Made by a program: the position numbers and the translations under genes. From positions 551 through 64,550 of the forward strand of contig MNCI01005812.1 of NCBI GenBank assembly GCA_015680685.1: a DNA stretch of 64,000 nt, written 5' to 3'. This DNA is from Gnetum montanum. Its lineage: Eukaryota > Streptophyta > Gnetopsida > Gnetales > Gnetaceae. Below, one piece after another: positions 1 to 10,752 of this stretch; the first letter of the stretch is position 1, and each line of letters starts with the position of its first letter. The notes beneath the pieces were generated by a model. The model searched no databases, was not told the DNA's origin, and was given only the letters and a program-made list of their open reading frames with translations.

Positions 1-234
1 ATTATTTTCCACTGCCATCAGGAGTAGCATTAGATTTAGGAACACATCATACACCTCATCTAGACTAAACCATACGTGACATATGCAAAACTAGTCTAGA
101 TGGGAAGACAGCGAATTGCGACCTAAGGCTAACTATCTAGATACCACAACTAGTCCATCTACGGAGTTCGACCAGATCGTGCGTGCGACGCTCGTTTCGT
201 ATGGTTGAGTGTAGGGGTACCTCGCCACTCATCA
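1..234 (+). mobile_element. 3' end of an Athila-family LTR (fragment)
   Basis: The last 234 bases of an LTR whose better copies lie at 12795-13636, 43549-44399 and 51853-52716. Shared phrases include the run near 50-80 (ctagactaaaccat), the 'gggaagaca' phrase and the closing 'gtatggttgagtgtaggggtacc...ccactcatca'. The family's LTRs begin TGATGA and end TCATCA; the end here is at 229-234. No primer-binding site follows, so this is either the outer end of a 3' LTR whose element lies left of the window, or a broken copy. Confidence 0.75.
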
Positions 235-848
235 TATGGTTTAGTCCAAAGTGAGAAATATGATTGATGTAGTCTAGCCCTATGCAACTCCTAATAACAT
301 TAAAAAGATAAATTAATTAAGCTAATCAACAATGGAAAGTAAAGTCTAAACTAGCCTACGTGCAATGAGTATCTATTCCTTAATTGTTAGCACACGCTTT
401 GGACTTCATGTAACTATCAACGGGATTACCAAGTAATTAGACTTAAGCTCTAGCAATTAGTCGTACTCATTCCTCTTAGTGACAAGAATCATAAAGAGCA
501 ATAAACTGAAACATTAACTAAGGAAAATAGTAAACGATTAAACAATTTAAAGCAATAATAAATTTAAGTAGATGCTACAATGATGAAAGTAATCTCGATC
601 TTTATTTCTAGTCATGCAACACATCCAAGTACATCTCATTTGAATAAGTATGTCATACAATCACTTAACATCACACTACAGGCATGTACTGTGAAAGAAC
701 AAAACTAGAAATCAACAATCTATGAAAAAGCTAACTAAAATCTATCAACCAACTATATCCCAACCATGAACATCACTTCTTGGGACCCAATAATGCATAT
801 TCAATATCGAGGCTCCAATATCGAAGTTGACAAAATCATGACTCATCA
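235..848 (-). mobile_element. Athila-family LTR fragment, inverted relative to 1-234
   Basis: Read on the minus strand this starts TGATGAGTCATG at 848, passes through CAATATCGA-type motifs (about 790-830), the R-region phrase 'aataaagatcgagattac' (about 585-610) and 'ttacttggtaatccc', and stops at 235 inside 'ggactaaaccat'. The last ~170 bases of the LTR are missing. It abuts the plus-strand LTR end without a gap, so two LTR pieces face each other. The short plus-strand reading frame at 766-987 lies partly in this LTR and is not a gene. Confidence 0.65.
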
Positions 849-1544
849 ACGGCCATTGCAATACATCAATGAGGTTCCTATCTCAAGTTTAATCTTGGGA
901 GTAGAAGGCACCCTAGTTATACATGTGAGTAAACACTTCCATTTGGAAAATTTTTCTTTCCACGTAATTTTTAATGTTGTCTACTAAGGTGATGTACTGG
1001 GAATTTTCTTTGTTCCTTATTATGAATCATTAAAAAACAACGGTCCAAGAGGAGTTATGGAAGCCTCTATTCCATGCACTAAAGTTGATGGGATATGCAC
1101 TATGCATCAAATGAATATGATTCTTGCAACTAAGTACTGGAGGATTCGTGTTTTGTTGGATACACAACAATATGCACAGACTCGAGATGCAAGTGGGAAA
1201 GTGAATAACAAAATAATAAAATATTTAAATTAAATATTTTTTTCACATTTTACTTTTATTAAATATTTTTTTTCATTTAAATTAAATTAAAAGTTTCCGC
1301 CAGGAATCTTACATGCTTCTATTCCACGCACTTATGGAATATGCATGTACATAACATAGGCATGTACATAAAATGCCCAGACGAGACCAGAGAAAAAAGA
1401 AAGCGTGCATATCATGTGATGGCCTGAAAGCGTAAACTAGTGCGGACAGCAGCGATGAGGAGCAGGGATTTGGAAAAATGAAGAGCCCGGATCATTATCA
1501 AATGTCAGTGGAAGGAAGGATCGTTGCAGGCGTAGTATTACTTA
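849..1544. other. Intergenic stretch downstream of XTH
   Basis: No gene recognised. A plus-strand frame around 1057-1232 is open for about 60 codons but matches nothing I know. A related phrase ('ctattcca(t/c)gcact...ggatatgca') recurs near 1317-1345. 1219-1290 is very AT-rich and holds AATAAA on the minus strand (1255-1260), about 285 bases beyond the XTH stop codon, a possible polyadenylation signal for that gene. Confidence 0.5.
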
Positions 1545-2752
1545 CTAATATTGGGGGAGGAAGCATTCGGCGTTGGGCGTGTAGTTGAAACGAGGGAGGT
1601 CGTTGCAGGCGTCGTAGAGGAGAGAAACACTGCGAGCCCACTGCATCTGCCCTTGCTGCGCGTAAGACAGAGCCTGAAACTCGCCCTGGTTCCACACGTA
1701 TTGCCAGTTGTAAGCACAGTCATTGAAGTCGAGAGTGGTGCAGCCAGAAACCACAAGATTCTTGTACGACGTCACGAATGGAGCCGCTGACCAGTCCAGC
1801 TTCACGCGACCGTTCTGCGTCGCCCATGCGTCGCCATTCCACAAAGACGCCTGCAATTTCATTGGTCGACTCGTTGGAAACGCTGCCCCCGAGCTCTGGT
1901 AGTTCTTGTATACCCGAATTGGGATCCCATCCACTGAAAACCTGCATTCATTCATTCATTCATTGGCATATTAATTTAACAACACATAACCGATAACTTA
2001 TCAAGCTATCTCATAATTGTTGAAAATTACATGAAAGAAAGAAAGAGAGGGTCTGGGTCTGGGTCTGGGTCTTACACAATGTGGTTGACGTTCCAGAGGA
2101 TGCTGTAGTTGTGGTAGTCCTGGGTGGGATCGAACCAGAGTTTGAAGGTATGCTCCCTGTCGCCCTTACCGTTGACGTAAATGTTTGTGTGCAGAGTGTA
2201 GGGTTCTCCGGTTGCGTTGCCCAGAAACTCCAGATCCAGCTCGTCTCTTGTTGGGTGCTCCATGTCGGGCTCATCTGATATCAGCTGCATCAAATGGATA
2301 ACCATCACCGTTCCATTATCGGCAAGAAAGAAAGAAAGAAAGAAATTGGAATTTTCTTAATCAGAAACGGTTTTTAATTAGAAGCCTACGATGTCTTAAA
2401 TGATAAATCGTGCAACTGAAACGACATTACTTACGTAGAATGTGGTGACAGTGCCAGCGGAGTTTCCAGCGATGAGCTTGAGGGAGACGGAGAAGTAGCC
2501 GAAGAGATAGTGAGGATAGGAGGCAAGAGAGGCGCCGGCTTCTGGAGTGAGGGCGAGCTGCATATCGTAGCCATTGTTTTCATAAATCACGCTTTTGCCA
2601 ATTTCGCCCCAGTTGTTCTGGAACACCGACCAAAATTGCGACGGCTGTGGCAACCATTCTCCTGAGCAGCTGCCAATTGCCAACACCAGCAAAGTGCAGG
2701 CAAAAAAGAAGGCAGCACTGTTTCTGCCTGTGCCTGTGCCTGCGCCTGCCAT
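1545..2752 (-). CDS. XTH: Xyloglucan endotransglucosylase/hydrolase (XTH, GH16), 3 exons
   Basis: Secreted wall enzyme that cuts and rejoins xyloglucan chains (transglucosylase) or hydrolyses them. Exons on the minus strand: 2752-2435, 2284-2076, 1941-1545. The joined frame has 308 codons including TAG (307 residues, near the family's usual ~290). Both introns (2434-2285, 2075-1942) are GT-AG, in phases 0 and 2. Residues 1-31 look like a signal peptide (hydrophobic [13 protein letters not shown], then SCSG). '[25 protein letters not shown]' features are family hallmarks. The catalytic motif [10 protein letters not shown] sits at about 120-129: E121 nucleophile, E125 acid/base, with the conserved N-glycosylation site N129-A-T. 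The usual form is DEIDFEFLGN, so L122 and L124 are variants. 'GIPIRVYKN' and a C-terminal cysteine-bearing domain ending AECFLPQY follow. No stop or frameshift, so it is probably functional; the substrate subgroup cannot be fixed. Confidence 0.93.
1945..1964 (-). repeat. (AATG)5 microsatellite at the XTH intron 2 acceptor
   Basis: Five CATT units on the plus strand, ending one base before the acceptor AG (1943-1942). The usual polypyrimidine tract is replaced by this repeat on the coding strand. Confidence 0.85.
2049..2072 (-). repeat. (AGACCC)4 hexanucleotide at the XTH intron 2 donor
   Basis: Four perfect GGGTCT units on the plus strand. The unit overlaps the last bases of the GTAAGA donor context (donor GT at 2075-2074), so intron 2 begins with the repeat. 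Confidence 0.85.
2325..2345 (+). repeat. (AAAG)n microsatellite in XTH intron 1
   Basis: About five GAAA units on the plus strand. On the coding strand this is a CTTT tract about 40-60 bases upstream of the exon 2 acceptor, so it may serve as part of the polypyrimidine region. Confidence 0.8.
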
Positions 2753-2846
2753 TGCCTTTGCCTGGGTCGTTGGCCTTGCTCACTGGTGAAATGAAAGAAA
2801 TTGATGCGGCTAATTCTGCCCTTGCAGCATTGGTCTGCTCTGCTCT

Positions 2847-2855
2847 TATTTTATA
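2847..2855 (-). promoter_or_regulatory. TATA box for XTH
   Basis: TATAAAATA on the minus strand, 95 bases before the ATG at 2752. Initiation about 30 bases downstream would give a 5' UTR of roughly 65 bases. A pyrimidine-rich, GC-richer stretch separates it from the start codon. Confidence 0.6.
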
Positions 2856-5446
2856 TCCATCCTTGGTTAGTTTTTGAGGCTTCTGCGTGATCTCCGTTGC
2901 TGGATCGATCTGGCTTCAGTTAGATTGTCGTTACACGTACCTGTGATTGGGCAGGTTCCTCCAACAGCGGAAGCCGCTTCACCATGCGTTGGTGGTTGAA
3001 AGCAAATCAACGCAAGTAAGCGCACATCGTTGCGCTATTTTGAGTTTGCTTTCTTGTTACCAATGTAAACGGTGTTGCTGATATTGCAGCATATAAAAAT
3101 TGCTAACTTTAATCGATTACTAAAACATTTCCTCCTTAATTACTATTGGTAACTTTAAATTTTGTTTTCCGTTGGTACATTTTTCTTCTTGAAGCGTATA
3201 TTACTTATGGAGCTCTTTGTCGAAATGCACAATATAACATTGAGAAGACTTCCCTATATTAAATTTGTTGGAGTTTGAGGTTCACAAGTACTAAGGAAAC
3301 AAATTCATTAAAGAAACATAAATGGATAAATAATTGATGAATCCATGGTTTTAATGGTATGAGATTGTATAATTTGGAATAAACCATGGAAGACTATATA
3401 AACATAAAGAATGTATAAATGTGGTAACCCAATGACAATTGTGGTCTCAAATGTCATATAAAAAGATAGAAAGTTCTTAATAAAGAGAAATAATGGTTTG
3501 TGAACACATAGAAAGCCGTAACATTTCATACGTCATAACTTCTTATAATAGATATAAGTCATGGATTTACCCATTCCTAATAATCATCATCACAACATAC
3601 AATCCATTGTACCATACAAAGAATAACCACAACCAAGGAAGGAAGAAGAATGAATGTATGAAAAAGATATTCAAAGATGAAGAAGCAAAAGAAGAAGAAA
3701 TAACATAAACTAAGAAGAAGAAAACAATAAGAAGAAGAAAGTAATCATGAGCAAACTTTAACAGATATGCTGCAATAATAAGATGCCAAAGCTTACAAAT
3801 ACTAATTAGAAGCTAAAAATGTCATTTAGAAGAATGAAGATGGTAACAATGAAGCAAATACATGAGATTGTAAATAACCACAACATTAGTGTGATACTTA
3901 CAAAATCATAAATAATAGAGTAACATAAATGATGTAGTACAAAAATAGAATATGGAAAAAAGATGTACATATATTGATAAGAATGAAACATTAAGTGAAT
4001 ATGGAGTTATGATGATTAACCATCATAGCTTATTATAACTTTGTAAGTAAAGAATGAGTCATTAAGCATCTCTTACTAGAGAAGTGAAGGAATGCAAGGA
4101 GATATTATGAGCACCCAACCATCACAACCAAAAGGTTTAAGAGGTGACTCAAAGTTAATAAAGTATTACAGGAGACAAGTGAAATCCCTATAGCACAAAA
4201 TTCAATTTCCTAAAGAGGAAAAGAAGGTTCAAGTTATGCCATACATAGCCTAGTTTAGTTTCTTGAATAAAAAGAGAAGGGTATCTTGAAAGTTTACTAT
4301 GAAAAGAAAAAGAAATGTAGAACTTATGAAAAAGTATTTAGTAAAGCCTAGTGAAGCTAAGATAGGATTGGCTTTGCAAAGGAAAGAAGTTGGTGCAATT
4401 AAGTTAGAAGAAACTTAACGAAGCACAATAGTTAAAGTGAATGACAGTTATAAGAAGATTAATTAAGAAACCTTATAAATAAATTTTATGGATTATGAAC
4501 ATGAAAAGAATGTTAAGTTTAAATTATCATAGTGTTACTGTCAAAGATAAACAATATATCTCCCTATAAAAGATCTAACAACATTGTGTCATGAATATAG
4601 CAAAAAGCCAATTCTTTTTATTTTACAATTTCATAGAGACATAAACATATATCAATTAACACATCTCTTTACTATTTTAATGATTTAGTTAATTTACTTA
4701 TATAACCTATGATGGTAAGATTCTCATTTCTCATGTCAAAGACCTAGGTACAAGCCTAGGCATAACCACTCGAAAAGGTTAAGCTTTTGGTTAGCTACCA
4801 ACCCTTCCAAAACCTTACTTAGCAGGATTAGCACTATAGCTCCAAGTAATTATTCTTTTTTAATTATGTAAATTGTGATACGATTATACATCTTTAACTA
4901 AAATTATACATTGAGATTGATAATAACCATAATTCTCAACAAATTTTAGTCTCCTTTACAAAGCTTGTATTATTTAATTTGTGTGTTATCTTTCATTATT
5001 TATTTATTAATAATGATTTTCATTCACTTATTCATATAATTTAGTCTCTTAAATAAAGATGACTAATTGGCATCTCTTTATTTATCTATTTGAAAAGAAG
5101 AAAAGAAAAGATTTTTTCTATTTAACTAAATGGAAAGGAAGAAAGAAAAGGAAAAAGGTTATGTACATACTCTATGAAGTACATAGAAGCCATAGTCAAA
5201 AATTAAGTTACCTCTTCTCCATGACTCTTGTTATGATGGAATATATAGTACATTACTTCAACAAGGAATCTTTTACAAAACATTGCATGAGCATGTCAAT
5301 GATATGGTTTGGGATATTAAATGTTTCTAAGTACATGGTTGTTAGGTTGGTTAGGTTGGCATATCTTCATTGATTTTGATTTGAATATCTCATGAACTAT
5401 GAAAGAGCCTTCTCATAATGTTTAGAATTTAGAATTATGGATAATG
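2856..5446. other. AT-rich intergenic DNA, nothing recognised
   Basis: Apart from the proximal XTH promoter next to 2856 I see no gene. A GAA-rich run lies at about 3645-3745. The region near 4735-4850 reads like old retrotransposon sequence but I could not place it. Reading frames (for example 5059-5373, very Lys/Tyr/Phe-rich) look like chance openings in AT-rich DNA. Confidence 0.5.
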
Positions 5447-6322
5447 TGATTAGGGTTGAAATACATTACTTGTCTTCTACATCTCAAATTTTCCTACCAT
5501 GTCTTAATTTTGTACACTCTTTATAAATATCACTATTCATTGATTTCATTAGTCAAACTTATTTATCATATTTAAATTCTTAATGCATTTTTTGATATTT
5601 TTATATCAATGTCTAGGTCTAATGTCTTAAGCTCATATTGGATTAGAACTTTAAGAAGTTTCCATAGACAAGTTCATAAGGTGAATAGTCGATAGGTAAT
5701 TTAAGCTAATTTAATCTGAGTGTAAGAATTAAAGTTCAAGCTATCCTAGGTGATAAGAATCCATTCCTAGTTTCTCAAACACATCCCAAACCCATGTGAT
5801 CACCACTAGGTTATCAAGTAATTACTGTTAAACAAACCAAGTAAGAACACAATTGGAATAATAGATAATATTTGTCAAGCTTGAAACTAGTCATACTTAT
5901 TCCACCATACTATTATGTGTATAATCATAATTGGTTAACTAACTATGCATGAAGTAAATGAACAAGTAAATTACATTATTATTACCAGAGTATTAAGCTA
6001 AGCCAAAGTCCTACAGTGAAGGTAAATCAATATTGATCTAATTGTCATTCATGAAAATGTGTTTAGATACATGAACACTCAAGTAAGATTCTACAAATTA
6101 ATTTAAGTTCATATCGCAGGTACTCATTGATCATTCTTACTCTAAGAAATCAAATTATAAGAGCTTTTCTATAATTATGAGTTTAATGATACCATAATTA
6201 TAATTGGTAACACATTTATATAGGAATTTATTGCCACTATGATGTATTCATATAGCTATATCTATGTTGATGCTAAAGTTGACATTGATGCATTGACATA
6301 TTAACTTATTTATGGTTCATCA
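5447..6322 (-). mobile_element. 3' LTR of element A (degraded)
   Basis: Minus-strand start TGATGAACC at 6322, preceded by a 'ggtggta' remnant of the purine tract seen as 'gtgggggta' before other copies. It contains 'tcaatgcatcaatgtcaac' (about 6273-6303 reading back), close to the GTCAATGCATC words in the U3 of element B's LTRs. The left edge (TGATTAGGG at 5447 against TGATGAGGG in B) is set by alignment by eye. Confidence 0.5.
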
Positions 6323-6556
6323 TACCACCATGGCTTACTAAAAAATCATGCTTAAGGTAAACAAAAGTAAAGCTAAATTTAATTTCAAATGTAAAAGTAA
6401 TCATTTAAATAATTAATTAATACAACTTCCTTATACTTGAGTGTCACATCATAGATTTTATTTGAGTAACTAACATTATGATCAAACAAAAAAATTTGTA
6501 CACATTGTCCTTAAAAGCTATGTAGAATTTACAAACATTCAGTCATGGCATATACA

Positions 6557-7294
6557 TTAAGTGGTGCCTAGTGGTGGTGGCTCCTCATACCTAGGTAGTT
6601 CTTGTGGTTGCTCGTCTACTACTATTGTTACACTCTTTAATCTAAATGCCTTGATCAAAGCCCTCATCTTCTCCTCCATGTTTCTGGAATCATCTATTGA
6701 TAGGTGATTTAGCCTAGGTTTTGCAACTGTTGATACTTCCGATGAACAAAACAAAGTTGAGAACATCTCATGTATTGATGAACTATGTGATGAAATATCT
6801 ACACTCAAACTTAAACATCTTAACTTTCTTCTCAAGATCTTGGTAATCAACTATTCCTTTGACTAGATTTTTTGCTATGCCATGTTAGTTAGTAAATTTA
6901 GCCCTAAGCACCTCCAATTTTTCTTAGAAAATCTATAGTCTCTATAGTATTTTATTGTGGAGCTTATGCTCATTCTTATATAATAAGTATGAGGCATCCA
7001 CTTTTTTCTCCAATTGTGTTCTAAGCCTTTCAGTAATTAGCATTGGTAGATTTACATAACATAAGTTAGAGAGCTTTTCATATTCCTTTATCTCTTTTAT
7101 TTGCAAGTCCTTCATCTTGATCTTTGCCTAGTTGTAGTTGTCATGATGATGAAAGAGGGGCTACCAAGTGACATATGAAAGTTTTTCTAGGATGGCATTT
7201 AGTTTGGCCTTCACTAATCAAATCTCTTTCTTGTTGATTTGTTTTCAAAGGTTGACTTAGTCTCTATAATGATTTTTAATTATTTTATATTTCA
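6557..7294 (-). pseudogene. C-terminal part of the downstream coiled-coil ORF, element A
   Basis: The minus-strand frame ends ...RYEEPPPLGTT at 6557. Copies at 11402-12604 and 48890-51666 end EEPSPLGTT and EEPPPPGTT. Upstream the translation (with stops) reads LQIKEIKEYEKLSNLCYVNL and LRTQLEKKVDASYLLYKNEH, matching in order the LANLRYANLAML and LEKQVAxTYxKYxxK segments of the other copies. The insertion of E1 at 7295 cuts it; it resumes at 15301. No known function. Confidence 0.65.
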
Positions 7295-8271
7295 TGGTCT
7301 AGTTTAGGGACACCTCTTCCAATTCCCTTGCTCCACCCTACATACTATGTGTATTTTTTGGATGATTTTTTTAAGGATGATTCTTGGATGTTTTGGCATG
7401 TTTCAAGGTCTTTTCGGATCATTTTGATGAGTTTAGGGTATTCCATGATCTATGGGGATTTTTTGGGAGGTATTCGAAGGCTTCTAGCATCAAAAGGAGC
7501 ATTCTTATTTTTGGCACCTTTAGAAGAGACATCTCCCTAGAAAAATAGACATCTTCCTAGAGAGGTCTCCCCTGAAGTATAAACATCTCAAGTCTAAAAA
7601 AGACATCTACCAAAAATAGTATACATCTCTCTTGTGAGCAAGGCTTTCATAGGAGATGTCTACATGAAGCCAAAGAGGACCCAGACACATGGGAAACTTC
7701 CAAAACACTGTTCCAATTTGGGAAACAACCAAATAAAGATAGAAATAGTCAGGGACAAGTTGAGAAGACTTGGAAAATAGTTACCTTAAGTTAAGTTGAG
7801 GAAAGGTTTCTAGGGTTTTTACCTTCTAGTTTCTTATAAATATTGATGTAATTCATTATTGTTAGTACCAAAGTGCCAAGGGCCACAGTGCCAAATGCCA
7901 AAGGCCAAACATCCCAACATAGGGCAAGAGAGAGAGCACTTGAGGGAAGAGAGCTTGTGCAAGGAAATTAAGTGAGAGGCAAGGAAGAGCACTTAAGAGA
8001 AATTATGAAAATCTCTTATAAGTGTCTTGTCTTGAGCTTGGGCAACTGAGGATTGAGAGGGAAGACGTGTGGCCTCTAAGATTCTTAGGAGAGTTGTGAG
8101 TTAAGTTTAGCTCCTAATATTTGATGTATTTTCTATGTATTTTGAGAATTATCTTAATATAAGGAAGATTTTCTCTATTTTATTATATTGTTCTTATTTT
8201 CTAAGCTAGATCTCCTTGGAGGTTGTGGATTGGATCCTATTGGGATCTATTAAGCTACAACCCCTACACTA
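7295..8271 (+). mobile_element. 5' LTR of element E1
   Basis: Colinear with 14330-15300 and 32481-33458: 'cacctcttcc(a/g)attcccttgctc', 'catactatgtg', 'ggatgatttttt(t/g)(a/g)aggatgattct', and the closing 'gaagattttctcta' and 'ctaagctagatct'. The left edge TGGTCTAGTTTAGGG is altered from TGGTGTAGGG. Confidence 0.75.
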
Positions 8272-8274
8272 TAT

Positions 8275-8290
8275 TGGTATTGAAGTAAAG
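8275..8290 (+). other. Primer-binding site of E1 (initiator-Met tRNA type, mutated)
   Basis: TGGTATTGAAGTAAAG, three bases after the LTR. The usual plant site is TGGTATCAGAGC; the copy in E2 at 33460 reads TGGTATCAGAG. Confidence 0.6.
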
Positions 8291-8404
8291 GTTTAGAGGT
8301 ATTTATGCTTTTATGTTGAAGCTTGGTATTTTCCTTAAATGAAAGGAACATTATTGTGGATATTTTTATATTTTCTTTTGGATATCATTCTTGTTTCTTT
8401 AGGT

Positions 8405-8510
8405 ATGGCTCCAAAGAAGAAGACATATCAAGAGCTTAGATAAGAGCTTCAAGAGTTTAAGAACTTCTTTAAAGAGTTTAAGGGTGAGAGAGCAAGAAAT
8501 AAATAAAATC
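8405..8510 (+). pseudogene. Start of E1 gag (remnant)
   Basis: ATGGCTCCAAAGAAGAAG at 8405 gives MAPKKK, as does the gag start of E2 at 33522 (MAPKKKQVQ). After about 35 codons with a stop, the sequence changes to Athila-family LTR sequence, so nearly all of gag-pol is gone. Confidence 0.55.
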
Positions 8511-8516
8511 CTATTC

Positions 8517-8862
8517 CATGCACTACAAGGTTTATCTAGGAAGTTCATCTTTATTGTCGTACACAACTTGTGTTTAGGTACAATGTTGCTCGAATAAAGA
8601 TCCGTTCACTTTAGGACTCCTACTGCGGGCACATGGAAAATATTCTATCTCTGGAGTGATCAAACTGCCAGAGTTTCCCTACTTCTAACTTAGGATGGGA
8701 AAAAAAGGGAGAGCCACCTCTTATTTATAGATATGTGGGCGGACAGCGATATCGCATACACGATATCACAGGGGACGACATGATATCGCGTACGCAATAT
8801 TGCATGGGATGCGATATTGCGACGACCGTGATATCGCGGCTCATGCAAATCGCGTCTCATCA
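8517..8862 (-). mobile_element. Athila-family LTR fragment (U3-R), minus orientation
   Basis: On the minus strand: TGATGAGACGCG at 8862, an array of GATATC-centred palindromes (8748-8835), TATAAATA at 8729-8722, then the R-type phrase around 8570-8600 (ctttattcgagcaac on the minus strand). The remainder is missing at 8517. It sits between the E1 gag stub and the repeat-rich block at 9082. Confidence 0.65.
8746..8838. repeat. GATATC palindrome array in LTR U3
   Basis: Four GATATC cores plus CAATATTG and GCGATATTGC variants, several joined as GATATCGCGTACGC-type double palindromes, 17 bases upstream (minus direction) of TATAAATA. Equivalent, more decayed arrays precede TATAAATA in the LTRs at 12795, 43549 and 51853. 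CpG is unusually well preserved here. Confidence 0.75.
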
Positions 8863-9081
8863 CAATGTAAGCGAAAGAAAATAAATGGCTAAGTGTTAGA
8901 GAGAGAAAATATTGGCTAAGTGTCAAAGAGGAAATATGTCTAAGTGTTGAACAGCATACAAAGCGCTTTCAGTGTATAAAAAATGTATTGTAGCATATGA
9001 ACACTAGGAGCAACGTACAAGAAGTTTCAAGAGGTGCAACATATAATTAATGTGCACAGTGTATAAGGTAGGGTGAGGAGC

Positions 9082-9253
9082 AGCGTGACCAATGTCAGCT
9101 TGACCAAACGTCAGCGTGACCAAATGTTAGCTTGACCAAACGTCAGCTTGACCAAACGTCAGCGTGACCAAACGTTAGCATGACCAAACGTCAGCTTGAC
9201 CAAACGTCAGCATGACCAAATGTTAGCTTGACCAACATTAGCGTGACCAATGT
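9082..9253. repeat. 16-bp tandem array, (GTCAGCTTGACCAAAC)~11
   Basis: About eleven consecutive units, most exactly 16 bases, varying mainly at the T/G/A before TGACC and at C/T in GTCA/GTTA. Many units contain ACGTCA (reverse of TGACGT, the bZIP/as-1 core), and about six contain TTGACC (the WRKY W-box). The array looks like an enhancer block of an LTR U3, but I could not assign it to a bounded LTR. Confidence 0.8.
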
Positions 9254-10752
9254 CTGGGTAAGAAAACTAAGTGTTGGACGCAACGTCTGAGAAGAAAACT
9301 TAGATCTAGATGCTGTGAATAGCGTCAGAAAATAGAGATAAGGATGATGGATGCTGTAAATAATGTCCAAAACCGACAAGGAGTGTAGGTCACTGTGGGC
9401 AACATCTAGATCTGAGAAGGGAAGGTGCAGGACGCTGTGATTCAAGCAGGAACATGTCTAAAAAATTCAAAAATAGCGTCTGGACAGGAAAATAGGATTT
9501 ATGAGCAGGAAACAATGCTTGAATGTTGGGAACAAGGCAGTGTAGGAAGGCAGCGTGTGAACGCTGGATCTGGGATGTTGAGAGGCGAATCTAACAGAGA
9601 AACAACCCTCCTTCTAGCGCCATTTTATTGTACCATCCGAAATCATCAGTGAGAGACTGGAATAAATGGACACCAAGAGATCTATGGATGAAACAGTAAG
9701 ACCCTACCTTTGGCTAGGGGCAAGATGGAAATTAACAAAGGCAAAATGCCTTGAATGGTTCACACGTGGATCAAACAAGGACCTCCCTGAACATACACAA
9801 TTGTGATACGTTGGGTTATACGCAAACGAATGCAAAAAAAAAACTGAACGTAAAAAAAATAAAAATGAATGTAAACTGTTTAAACAATGAAAATAGGAAA
9901 ATGTGAACAGGAAAAATAATGTAACCTGTAGAAATATGAGCAAAAATACAAACTTTTTGTATTGATAAAACAATTACAATGTGCACCAGTCAGAACGCAG
10001 TTGTGAATTGGTTGCAAGGTGGATGTTTAGCCCCAATGGATGTGAATGGATGCTAGGAAATATAGGTATCTGGTTGCAGGTTCTATAGCATGACCAAGAT
10101 TACCCTTGCTCTACATAACCAAGTCTGATGCCCAACGTATGAGATTGATGCCTATATTTCTTCAGTGTGTGAGATTTGAATGTTTCGAACCTTGATCTAG
10201 TGGAAAAACAAGAGATTTATAGGATTTTAGGCATGAGATTCGGATCTGAGAGAAGATCAGTGGTTGCGGGGTGAGAAAACTTCGGATCGGGTGACAGGTG
10301 TGTGCATTGCCAGATGCACAAAATGTTATCATGTACAGCGTGCAGTGTGACCAAGATTTCTTACGCTGACGTGTGTAATCCACAGCGTAAGATCTTGATA
10401 CACTAAAAAATGCAAAAATGTATAAAGAATGTTAAAGTACAAGAGTGGATTTGGATGTCTGGCCTCCAAATCTGTAGATCTATGCTATGTTTGCTCCACC
10501 AAGGCCTCCAGTGTGTGTGGATTTGGCTTTGATGTGTGTGCAGCCTGTTCTGGCATCAGCGTCAATGTCTGGCGTCAATGTTAGCGTCAACGTCAACGTC
10601 ACTAACAACATATGACCTGAAAACAATGAATTTTGAGCCCATTTTTGACCTGTGAGACCCATTTTTAGGGTGGATATGTATGCCATGGGTCATGAGGATT
10701 CTGTGTGACAAATTTGGGTTGATTTGGATGTTGTTTTGGCCCTATTTTGGTT
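9254..10752. other. Unassigned repeat-rich stretch
   Basis: No coding region recognised. Short AGCGTCA/GCGTCAA words recur (for example 10555-10605, several in a row). There is an A-rich patch at about 9835-9870 and a (T/C)GTGTGTG-like patch near 10512-10540. Probably decayed retrotransposon non-coding sequence. Confidence 0.4.

Noticed and set aside
766-987. Plus-strand reading frame of 73 codons
   Set aside because: Its first part is the reverse of a family LTR's U3; no domain.
5059-5373. Plus-strand frame of 104 codons, Lys/Tyr/Phe-rich
   Set aside because: AT-rich chance opening with no recognisable domain, no promoter and no homologous copy in the window.
9082-9253. CRISPR-like array
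   Set aside because: Head-to-tail 16-base units without unique spacers, in a plant nuclear sequence.
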